A program made the translations under genes and the position numbers. Below, one piece after another: positions 1-6,489 of a stretch of DNA of 6,653 bases (positions are counted from its first letter, which is position 1; every line of letters begins with the position of its first letter). The notes under the pieces are model-generated. The model was not told the origin of the DNA, did no database searches, and saw nothing but the letters and a program-made list of their open reading frames with translations. Source of the stretch: Chrysiogenia bacterium (lineage in GTDB: Bacteria; JAGRBM01); assembly GCA_020434085.1 (NCBI GenBank), contig JAGRBM010000055.1, positions 1 to 6,653 on the forward strand, read 5' to 3'.

Positions 1-944
1 ATCTCACGGGTGCGGCCCTCGGCGTGTTCGCTGGGCTCGTCGGTCGTGCGATCGAGAATGCGGGTGTCGAGGTAGCCGCCGGCGGACTTGCGAAGACGCC
101 GGTAGGAATCGGAGAGGCGGCTGTAGAGTTCCATCCGGGATTGCGCGCGCGCAGTGGTGCGGCGCGCGCTGCGTCCGATGGGAACCAGCTCGGAGACCTC
201 CGTGCGCAGCTTCTCACGACCGGCGGGAATCTCCATCATGGCGAACGGGTAACCGGCCAGCAGCTTGCCCGCGCGCGGCAGGTCCTGACGATACTTGGGA
301 GTCAGGATGATGGCCGGAACCGTCCAGCCCGCGTCGTAGAGTTCGCGAGCGACCTCGATGCCCTCGGCGTCGCCGACATGGGCTGCAATGATCAGCGCGT
401 CCGGACGAGTTGATGTGGCCGCCAGTCGCTCAAAGAGCTGGGCGCGAGAGCTGACTTCCTCGGTCTCCGCAAAGCCGCGCAGCAGGCCGGCTACCGAGCT
501 GCGACTGAGCGCGTCGGCGTCGACGACGACGACACGCAGCCCGCGCTTGCGCTCTGCCATCGCGAGAATCGTGTTGGTTGAATTGAAATATTCTTCGCCG
601 ACTGCGTGGAGATCCACGTCGACGCGGTACTCGGTGCGACCGGCCGCCGCGGCATCTTCGCTGGCGACGCACTGGCGCACGATGCCGCCCACCCAGGAAC
701 TCGACGGAAAGGGCGGGGCCAGTTGCAGCTCCACCCACGAGCCGGGCTCGACCGAAGCGCCAACGCGCATGGTCAGGTCCGAAAAACTCACGCGGCAGAT
801 CTCTACGCGGCGTTCGCGGCGGCCGGAGGTCAGGGACGCCGGACACTGGATGTCCGCCGAGAACTCCTGGGCAATCGCCGGGGGAGCCGGAACCGTCATC
901 TGCTGCGTATTCTCAGTTGTCTGGCTCAAAGTCACTGGTACCAT
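1..944 (-). CDS. PilZ-like plus degenerate receiver-domain regulator (3' end outside window)
   Basis: Reading the minus strand from ATG 944 gives 314 codons without a stop before the left edge, so the C-terminus is missing. Residues about 40-130 look like a PilZ domain, the usual c-di-GMP-binding module: an Arg-rich GRRERR at 41-46, a beta-rich stretch with EPGSWVELQL (66-75), GGIVRQ (86-91) and YRVDVDL (106-112). The second PilZ motif (D/NxSxxG) is not clean; the nearest match is SDLTMRVG (55-62). Residues about 135-255 follow a response-regulator receiver: VVVVDAD (138-144), PDALIIAA (181-188), AIILTP (211-216) and EIP (238-240). The phospho-acceptor Asp position is Ala187 and the conserved Lys before Pro is Ile239, so phosphorylation is unlikely. 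The tail (258-314) is Arg-rich and I do not recognise it. ATG 944 was chosen because AGGGG lies just upstream; ATG 899 has no ribosome site. A cytoplasmic regulatory role is inferred, and the target is unknown. Both domain calls rest on motif reading only. Confidence 0.72.
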   Translation of the reverse strand, partial: MVPVTLSQTTENTQQMTVPAPPAIAQEFSADIQCPASLTSGRRERRVEICRVSFSDLTMRVGASVEPGSWVELQLAPPFPSSSWVGGIVRQCVASEDAAAAGRTEYRVDVDLHAVGEEYFNSTNTILAMAERKRGLRVVVVDADALSRSSVAGLLRGFAETEEVSSRAQLFERLAATSTRPDALIIAAHVGDAEGIEVARELYDAGWTVPAIILTPKYRQDLPRAGKLLAGYPFAMMEIPAGREKLRTEVSELVPIGRSARRTTARAQSRMELYSRLSDSYRRLRKSAGGYLDTRILDRTTDEPSEHAEGRTRE

Positions 945-965
945 CCGCCCCTGCAGGCGCGGCAG

Positions 966-993
966 CCTATTCCATAGATACCCGACCTGCCAA
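966..993 (-). promoter_or_regulatory. Possible promoter of the PilZ/receiver gene
   Basis: On the minus strand a TTGGCA hexamer (plus-strand 988-993), differing from the -35 consensus at one base, is followed after 16 bases by AATAGG (966-971), a poor -10 match. It points toward the ATG at 944. It is weak evidence, offered only because this short divergent region must contain a promoter. Confidence 0.22.
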
Positions 994-1033
994 GAATCCC
1001 CCCAACTGACTTCGAGGCTCGGGCCGGGCTCTC

Positions 1034-1039
1034 TATACT
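1034..1039 (+). promoter_or_regulatory. -10-like hexamer just upstream of uvrC
   Basis: TATACT matches the TATAAT consensus at five of six positions and ends nine bases before the uvrC ATG. Transcription starting about seven bases downstream would begin near 1046, leaving almost no leader. No good -35 sits 16-18 bases upstream; CTGACT at 1006-1011 is 22 bases away, which is too far for a standard promoter. The rest of the 104-base intergenic stretch 945-1048 shows no clear operator palindrome. Confidence 0.33.
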
Positions 1040-1048
1040 GCACTTCGC

Positions 1049-3013
1049 ATGCTGAACGACACACCACAGGATAGCACGAAAGAGCGCCTGGAGGCACTGG
1101 CAGCCTACGCCGCGGAGCTTCCCACCGACCCGGGGGTCTACCTGATGAGGGGCCCGCGTGGTGAGGTGCTGTACGTCGGAAAGGCCAAGAACCTGCGAGC
1201 GCGGGTCCGGACCTATTTTGGGCCCAAACATGATGGCAGAGTGCACATCACCTACCTTTTGCGTCGCGTCGAAAAAGTCGACGTTGTTGTCACCCAGACT
1301 GAAAAAGAAGCGGTGATTCTTGAGAACACCCTGATCAAGAAGCACAAGCCCCGCTACAACATCATCTTCCGTGACGACAAGACCTACCTGCACGTCAAGC
1401 TCTCGGTGCAGGATGAATGGCCCCGCATCTACAAGGTGCGCCGCCCGACCAAGGACGGCTCGAAGCTCTTCGGCCCCTACGCCTCGGCCTACTCACTCAA
1501 GGAAACCCTCGAAACGCTGCAGCGCGTCTTTCCGCTGCGCACGTGCAGCGATCACGAACTGCGCAACCGCACGCGCCCGTGCATCGAGTTCGAGATCGGC
1601 CGCTGCCTGGCGCCCTGCGTGGGGAAGGTCAGCCACGAAGACTACGGTGAGCTGGTGCGGCAGGTGGAACTCTATCTCTCGGGACGCCGCGAGGAACTCA
1701 TGCGCCGGCTCAAGGCGGAGATGCACGAAGCCTCCGACCGGCAGGAATACGAGCTCGCCGCGCAGATGCGCGACCGGTTGCGCGCGATCGAGGACACGCT
1801 CGAGCGACAGGAAGTCGTGAGCAACGACGACATCGACCAGGACGTCATCGCCACCCAGGACATGGGGCACGAACTGTGGATCCAGATTCTCTTCGTGCGA
1901 GGCGGCAACGTGCTCGAAACGCACGGCTACGCACTTGCGCGACAGGGCTTCGAGCTTCCCGAGATTCTCTCGCAATTTCTCGTCCAGTACTACTCGGACG
2001 AGCGCCACCCCGTGCCGCAGGAAGTGCTCGTGCCCTGCGCCATCGAGGATGAAGAGCCCATCCGCGAAGTGCTCGAAGAGCGCCGCGGCGGACGGGTGCA
2101 GATCGTTCGTCCCCAGCGCGGCCACCGCAGCGCGCTGGTGGCCATGGCGAAAAAAAACGCGCAGGAAGCAGTCGCCCTTCGCTACGAGGCCTCGGAGCGG
2201 CAGGAGCGCGTGCTGCGCCAGCTTCAAAAAGACCTCGACCTGCCGCGCCTTCCCCGGCGGATTGAATGCTTCGACATCTCCCACATGCAGGGCGGCAACA
2301 CCGCGGCATCGATGGTGACCTTTGTAAACGGTGAGCCCGAAAAGCGGCTCTACAAGAAATTCGAAGTGCGCGGGGTCAATCCCGGTGACGACTACGCCGC
2401 CATGAGCCACGTCATCGCGCGGCGCTACCGCAGGGCGATTCCCGAAAGCCCGGAGGAAGAAGTTTCCGAGAAAGACGCGCTGCCCGACCTCATCATGGTC
2501 GACGGCGGCAAGGGCCAGCTCCGCATGCTCGAAGAAGTGCTGGGCGCGCTGGGTATCACGAAACTCGAAAACGCCCCGGCGCGCATCTCGCTGGCCAAGT
2601 CCCGTGTGCAGGGGGCCGGCAACAAGCAGGCCGAGTTCGGGCGCTCCGACGAGCGCGTCTTCGTGCCCGGACGCAGCGAGCCCATCGTGCTTCAGCAGGA
2701 CACGGCGCCGCTGCACCTGCTCGCCCACCTGCGCGACGAATCCCATCGGTTTGCCATCACCTATCACCGCAAGCTGCGTGCCAAGGCGAAGTTTCGCAGC
2801 GCCCTGGACGACATCGAAGGAATCGGCAAAAAGCGACGAACCGAACTGCTCAAACATTTCGGCAGCACCAGCGCGGTAAAAACGGCTACATTGGAAGAAC
2901 TCGAGGCCGCCCCGGGTATGAACAAACGCGTGGCCCGCGAGGTGTGGTGCCACTTCCACGGCCCCTTGCCGGAGACGGCAGCCGAACCTGAAAAGGACAA
3001 CAAAGAGGCGTGA
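1049..3013 (+). CDS. uvrC: UvrABC system excinuclease subunit C
   Basis: UvrC makes both incisions flanking a DNA lesion after UvrA and UvrB load, in cytoplasmic nucleotide excision repair. The 654-residue protein is full length, slightly longer than the roughly 610 of E. coli. The order is standard. The N-terminal GIY-YIG nuclease has G29-V-Y31, Y42-V-G44, and by alignment catalytic Arg52 and Glu92. A four-cysteine segment follows (C166, C178, C186, C190), with spacing 12-8-4 as in E. coli UvrC, where these cysteines hold a [4Fe-4S] cluster. The UVR helical pair that contacts UvrB is at about 213-249. The RNase H-like second nuclease carries D409 (in ECFDISH), D485 (in MVDGGKGQL) and H573 (in YHRKLR). 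Tandem helix-hairpin-helix repeats include GIGKKRR (591-597) and PGMNK (622-626). All catalytic residues I can place are present. The ATG at 1049 lacks a visible Shine-Dalgarno; no better start exists before the GIY motif. It is divergent from the PilZ/receiver gene and overlaps the next gene by 4 bases. Confidence 0.98.
   Translation: MLNDTPQDSTKERLEALAAYAAELPTDPGVYLMRGPRGEVLYVGKAKNLRARVRTYFGPKHDGRVHITYLLRRVEKVDVVVTQTEKEAVILENTLIKKHKPRYNIIFRDDKTYLHVKLSVQDEWPRIYKVRRPTKDGSKLFGPYASAYSLKETLETLQRVFPLRTCSDHELRNRTRPCIEFEIGRCLAPCVGKVSHEDYGELVRQVELYLSGRREELMRRLKAEMHEASDRQEYELAAQMRDRLRAIEDTLERQEVVSNDDIDQDVIATQDMGHELWIQILFVRGGNVLETHGYALARQGFELPEILSQFLVQYYSDERHPVPQEVLVPCAIEDEEPIREVLEERRGGRVQIVRPQRGHRSALVAMAKKNAQEAVALRYEASERQERVLRQLQKDLDLPRLPRRIECFDISHMQGGNTAASMVTFVNGEPEKRLYKKFEVRGVNPGDDYAAMSHVIARRYRRAIPESPEEEVSEKDALPDLIMVDGGKGQLRMLEEVLGALGITKLENAPARISLAKSRVQGAGNKQAEFGRSDERVFVPGRSEPIVLQQDTAPLHLLAHLRDESHRFAITYHRKLRAKAKFRSALDDIEGIGKKRRTELLKHFGSTSAVKTATLEELEAAPGMNKRVAREVWCHFHGPLPETAAEPEKDNKEA
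2993..2997 (+). promoter_or_regulatory. Ribosome binding site supporting the GTG start at 3010
   Basis: AAGGA lies inside the 3' end of uvrC, 12 bases before GTG 3010. A second purine run, AGAGG at 3004-3008, is probably too close to act. The GTGA overlap of start and uvrC stop also favours translational coupling. This supports GTG 3010 as the start, although the codon is not ATG. Confidence 0.45.
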
Positions 3014-4071
3014 GCGAACACGACCCGATCCACCTGCTCGAAGAACTGCAGGTAGAAGAGACCGCGCGCCCGGCATGGCAGCGGCACCTGCAGACGCTGG
3101 TGGTGATCATCGTGGCGGCGCTTCTGCTGTGGTGGTGTTTTTCCCAGGTGGAACTGGAGAAGATGCTTGCCGAACTCGAGCGCGCCAACATCCCGCTCTT
3201 TATTGCGGCGGTGAGCTGCGGTCACATCTCGCTGTATCTCGTGCAGATGTTTGCGGTCTATGCCTCGCTTCGCGCGGTGGGATTCTCGGGCAAACTGCGA
3301 CCTTTCTTTCTTGCCACCAGTGCGCTGCAGCTTCCGGGCGCAGTGCAGGTCCATCTGGCGAGTGCGGGGCTTGTTGCCTACAACAAACGTCGCCACGGCC
3401 TGCCCATCGCAAGCACCGCGGCCGCGGCGATGTTCGTCTACTTCTCGGACGCGAGTATCTTTGCCCTCGCCATCGGCGCTGCCGGGCGGGCGGTCGGTGG
3501 GCCCTACGCGACCTACCTGCCGGTCTTCGGTGCGGGGCTGATCGCGATGCAGCTTTTTGCCGTCGCGTATTTGCGCGGGCGTTTCGATTTCATCCTGCCA
3601 CGCTTTGCGATCAAACCACGCGAGTGGGGACTGCTTCGCCCGCTGACGCAGATCACGGCGAAAACCTGGGGGCGCCTCGTCGCGATGCGCCTGCTGGTGT
3701 TTGCAGCGATGGCGCTGCCCAGTGCGGTCGGGCTGCGCGCTTTCGGGGTGGACGTGCCCATCGGGTTTCTTGCCGCAGCCATTCCGCTCGGCCAGTTTTT
3801 GGGAAATGTCCCGGTTGCCTTCGGCGGCTTCGGGACGACCCAGGCGGTGATGCTCAAATTCCTTGGGCCCTACGGAACACGCGAGGCGATTCTGGCCTGG
3901 AGCCTGTGCTGGACCGTGGGGCTGATCCTTTGCCGGGCAACGCAGGGGGCGCTGTTCTTCAAGCACGGCGTCAACGAGTTGCTGGCCAAGGAGGCCTCCG
4001 AGCCCGTCACCCCGGGGCCGAAGTCCGAATCGGGCGTCCCGATTCCGGACCCGGCGGTGAGCGAGGAATAG
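3010..4071 (+). CDS. Lysylphosphatidylglycerol synthase TM-region / flippase-like membrane protein (UPF0104 type)
   Basis: The 353-residue inner-membrane protein has a hydrophilic N-terminus of about 28 residues and then roughly eight hydrophobic segments, near 29-45, 61-85, 97-112, 133-157, 165-187, 224-244, 250-270 and 295-317. A hydrophilic Pro/Ser/Glu-rich tail (328-353) follows. Family placement rests on this topology, the length, and the Gly/Pro-rich motif GNVPVAFGGFGTTQ (265-278), which resembles the P-x-x-x-GGxG signature near the C-terminal end of the lysylphosphatidylglycerol-synthase transmembrane region. The family includes the lipid-flipping half of MprF, but the soluble aminoacyl-transferase half is absent, so lysyl-lipid synthesis is not expected from this protein alone. 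Moving a lipid or polyprenyl-linked substrate is a plausible but unproven role. The GTG start overlaps the uvrC stop by 4 bases, suggesting translational coupling. comEC follows downstream in the same frame. Confidence 0.78.
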   Translation: MSEHDPIHLLEELQVEETARPAWQRHLQTLVVIIVAALLLWWCFSQVELEKMLAELERANIPLFIAAVSCGHISLYLVQMFAVYASLRAVGFSGKLRPFFLATSALQLPGAVQVHLASAGLVAYNKRRHGLPIASTAAAAMFVYFSDASIFALAIGAAGRAVGGPYATYLPVFGAGLIAMQLFAVAYLRGRFDFILPRFAIKPREWGLLRPLTQITAKTWGRLVAMRLLVFAAMALPSAVGLRAFGVDVPIGFLAAAIPLGQFLGNVPVAFGGFGTTQAVMLKFLGPYGTREAILAWSLCWTVGLILCRATQGALFFKHGVNELLAKEASEPVTPGPKSESGVPIPDPAVSEE

Positions 4072-4149
4072 CCGCAACGCCTGAGCGGCCCCCAAACGCC
4101 GATTTCCCGCCGGCATGCGCTGGCACCGCTCTTGCTCTTTGCTCCCTCC
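4072..4149 (+). other. Intergenic gap before comEC, open in the comEC frame
   Basis: These 78 bases contain no evident hairpin terminator, promoter or Shine-Dalgarno sequence. In the frame shared by the upstream gene and comEC they have no stop codon, so only the TAG at 4069-4071 separates the two reading frames. TTG at 4132 is an alternative comEC start. The ATG at 4115 is in another frame and opens only a short shadow reading frame. Confidence 0.5.
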
Positions 4150-6489
4150 ATGGGACTTTCGGGAATCGACCTTCGCCTGCTCTACCGGCTCGCCCCAGCC
4201 TTTGTCGTGGGCGCGGGGCTCGGCGTCTATGGCCAACGGGACGTTGCGTTGTTGGCGGCACTCTGTCTGCTCATCCTCGGGATTGCCCTCGGAAAGGCCG
4301 AACGCTGGGTCGGCGCGGCGGCCGAAGTGGCGCGCGACTGCCTGGCGCTCGTGCTGCTGCTGTCACTCAGCCTGAGTGCGGGCGCCTTTTACGGAATGCG
4401 CGCGCGCCCGGCGGCGGCTCCCGGCGCGCTGGCGGAGCTGGAAGCCGGGACGCTCATGCGCGCCCGCGCGGAAGTCCTTCCCGGCGCGCGGCACCGTCCC
4501 AACGGGGTGCGCGTGCCGGTGGTTCTCTCGGAGATGACGCGCACCGATGACGAGACGGCGGTGCCGGGCAAGGCGCGGGCGCTGCTCTACGTGCTTCAGG
4601 AGCGCAACGCGTGGATCTACTCGCCGGGTGCGCAGCTTGAAGTGAGCGGTCGCTTTCAGCGGCCCGACAACTACGCCAACCCCGGCACCCATTCCTACGG
4701 GGAGTATCTGGAAAGCCAGGGGATCGAGGGGATTCTCTACGCGCGCTCACCCCGGCAGGCGCGCGTGGCGCGCTGGCCCTACGGTGTCACCGTCGAGCTG
4801 GCCAAGCGTCGCGATCGTTTTGTGCGCTGGGTGGAGCAGCAGGCCGGCGCTTCGGGCGGCCTCGTTGCCGCGCTGGCGGCGGGTGATCGCTCGCTGGTGA
4901 GCGCCGATCTCACCCGTTCGCTGCGCGATGCGGGCCTCAGCCACATCCTGGCAATCTCGGGTCTGCACGTGGCGATCGCGGGCGGCTTCTTTTTCTTTCT
5001 GGTGCGCTGGCTGCTCCTTCGATCCGAGCGCGTGGCCCGCGTGCTGCCGGTGCGCAAGGTCGCCGTGCTGGCGGCGCTGCTGGGGGTGACTGCCTATGCC
5101 ATTCTCTCGGGTCTCTCGGAGGCGACGCAGCGAGCGGGCTGGATGTTCGGCGCCGCGGCGTTGGCGCTCGTGCTGGAGCGCCGCCTGACGGGACTGCGCG
5201 CGCTCACGCTTGCGGCGCTCATCATCACGCTGGCCGAACCGCGCGCGCTGGCGAGCATTTCCTTCCAGCTATCTTTTGCCGCGGCGGGGACGATCATTCT
5301 GGCATTTTCCTGGCTCTCGGCGCGGCGGAACGATGCACGTGAGGTCGGCGGCGCGGCCGCGCAACAGGAAGACGAAGTCGGGCGGCTTGCCACAATCCGG
5401 CGCTACCTGCTGCGCGCGGCGGGCGCGGTGCTGCTCAGCTCGCTGGCCGCGAATCTGGCTACGTGGCCGCTCGTCGCTTTCTACTTCAACCGGGTGAGCC
5501 TGAGCGGCATCGCCTCGAACCTGCTGGTGTTGCCTGTGGTGGAGTTGGCACTGCTGCCGTTCTCGCTGCTCAGCGTGATGCTCTGGAACCTGCATCCGCC
5601 GCTGGCGGAGGGCGCGCTGCAACTGGCGGTGTGGTCGTCGGATCTGGCGGCGTGGCTGGCAGCGTTGAGCGCGCGGTGGGTGCCGCTGCGTTTCGACCTG
5701 CGCGCCCCGCCGCCCGCGCTGGTTCCGACTTACTTCGCGGGCCTCCTGGCCTTCGGCCTCTGGCTTCGGGGGCGCTCGCGGACGATGGCTGTCGCGGGCG
5801 CAACGTGTGTCGGGATTTTCCTGTTCGGCTACTTGCTGCCGGGCGGCGCGCCGGACGCGCAGCTCGAAGTGCAGGTAATCGATTCCGGCGGCGCGCGGGT
5901 GCGGCTGGCGCGCTGGCCCGACGGGCGCAGCGCGCTCATCGACCTGACCAGCTCGCGCTCGCGCTTTCCCTACTACGAGCGCGCGGTGCTCCCCGCGCTG
6001 CTCGCCGCCGGGGCCGGGGAGGTGGACCTGCTCGTCGTGGGGCCCGGCGGCGTAGCGCGCGAGGGGGCGCTCGCCTTCTATCGCGAGCGTCTTGACCCCG
6101 AGAGCGTGTGGGACCTGGGCGAGGCACAGGAAGGCGAAATGCCCGCGCGCACCTGGCCGAGCCAGGCGCCGCGGGTCCAGCTCTCCGCAAAGGGCGGCCG
6201 CGCGCGGCGCGGCTGGGCGGTGGTCATCGGCGGGGAAGGGCAGGCCCGCTACGTGCTCGACGGTGAGCCCGGTTACTGGCCCACCGCATGGACGCAGCTC
6301 TGGGAGCCCCGCCATACCGTGCTCGACTTCGCCCCGCGCGCGCTGGCGCTGGGATCGAACCGCTGGCTCGTCGGCCGCGTGGACCCCGCCGTCATCGTGG
6401 GCACGAAGAGCGAAGGACGCGAGTCCGTGACCGGCGGCTGGGCCCGGCTTCGTTTTGAGGAGGGGAGCGTCGAGGTGGTGCGGCGCTAA
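4150..6489 (+). CDS. comEC: ComEC/Rec2 family DNA-uptake channel with degenerate C-terminal metallo-beta-lactamase-like domain
   Basis: ComEC forms the inner-membrane pore through which single-stranded DNA enters during natural transformation. From ATG 4150 the protein has 779 residues, the usual three-part length. Hydrophobic N-terminal segments (about 12-25, 32-48, 63-81) lead into the DUF4131 region, ending in NPGTHSYGEYLESQGI (177-192). The Competence domain follows with GDR (245-247), the hallmark SHILAISGLHVA (264-275), a conserved Arg-Ala (328-329), SFQLSF (371-376) and several further membrane spans to about 565. Residues about 570-777 follow the beta-lactamase-like nuclease fold in outline (LIDL, RAVLPALL, VDLLVV), but the DVGQGD position reads IDSGGAR (577-583), the HxHxDH position reads GPGGVAREG (631-639), and the HHGS position is replaced near 726-731. 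Nuclease activity from this domain is therefore unlikely. ATG 4150 is preferred over TTG 4132, which adds six residues; neither has a ribosome site. It is probably co-transcribed with the upstream genes. No other com genes are visible. Confidence 0.93.
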   Translation: MGLSGIDLRLLYRLAPAFVVGAGLGVYGQRDVALLAALCLLILGIALGKAERWVGAAAEVARDCLALVLLLSLSLSAGAFYGMRARPAAAPGALAELEAGTLMRARAEVLPGARHRPNGVRVPVVLSEMTRTDDETAVPGKARALLYVLQERNAWIYSPGAQLEVSGRFQRPDNYANPGTHSYGEYLESQGIEGILYARSPRQARVARWPYGVTVELAKRRDRFVRWVEQQAGASGGLVAALAAGDRSLVSADLTRSLRDAGLSHILAISGLHVAIAGGFFFFLVRWLLLRSERVARVLPVRKVAVLAALLGVTAYAILSGLSEATQRAGWMFGAAALALVLERRLTGLRALTLAALIITLAEPRALASISFQLSFAAAGTIILAFSWLSARRNDAREVGGAAAQQEDEVGRLATIRRYLLRAAGAVLLSSLAANLATWPLVAFYFNRVSLSGIASNLLVLPVVELALLPFSLLSVMLWNLHPPLAEGALQLAVWSSDLAAWLAALSARWVPLRFDLRAPPPALVPTYFAGLLAFGLWLRGRSRTMAVAGATCVGIFLFGYLLPGGAPDAQLEVQVIDSGGARVRLARWPDGRSALIDLTSSRSRFPYYERAVLPALLAAGAGEVDLLVVGPGGVAREGALAFYRERLDPESVWDLGEAQEGEMPARTWPSQAPRVQLSAKGGRARRGWAVVIGGEGQARYVLDGEPGYWPTAWTQLWEPRHTVLDFAPRALALGSNRWLVGRVDPAVIVGTKSEGRESVTGGWARLRFEEGSVEVVRR

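Noticed and set aside
143-172. Alternating GC runs that could suggest Z-DNA or a repeat
   Set aside because: They encode Arg/Ala codons of the minus-strand gene and match the general base composition of the window.
1012-1031. GGCTC/GGGCC-rich repeat that looks like an operator palindrome upstream of uvrC
   Set aside because: Pairing the arms fails after two or three bases in either possible centre; it is a short GC-rich direct repeat rather than a dyad.
358-1074. 238-codon plus-strand frame opposite the PilZ/receiver gene
   Set aside because: It is Ser/Arg/Thr-rich with no motif, while the minus strand gives a coherent PilZ-like plus receiver-like protein.
1493-3076. 527-codon open frame on the minus strand across uvrC
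   Set aside because: It lies entirely antisense to a complete uvrC with all catalytic motifs, shows no recognisable domain, and is the stop-poor shadow expected in GC-rich DNA.
2764-4236. 490-codon open frame on the minus strand across the uvrC end and the flippase-like gene
   Set aside because: Its translation is rich in Arg, His and Gln with no family pattern and covers two well supported genes, so it is a shadow frame.
3075-4550. 491-codon plus-strand frame spanning the flippase-like gene and the comEC start
   Set aside because: It is Arg/Ala/Gly-rich with no domain signal. The hydrophobic segments and motifs of both real proteins are in the other frame.
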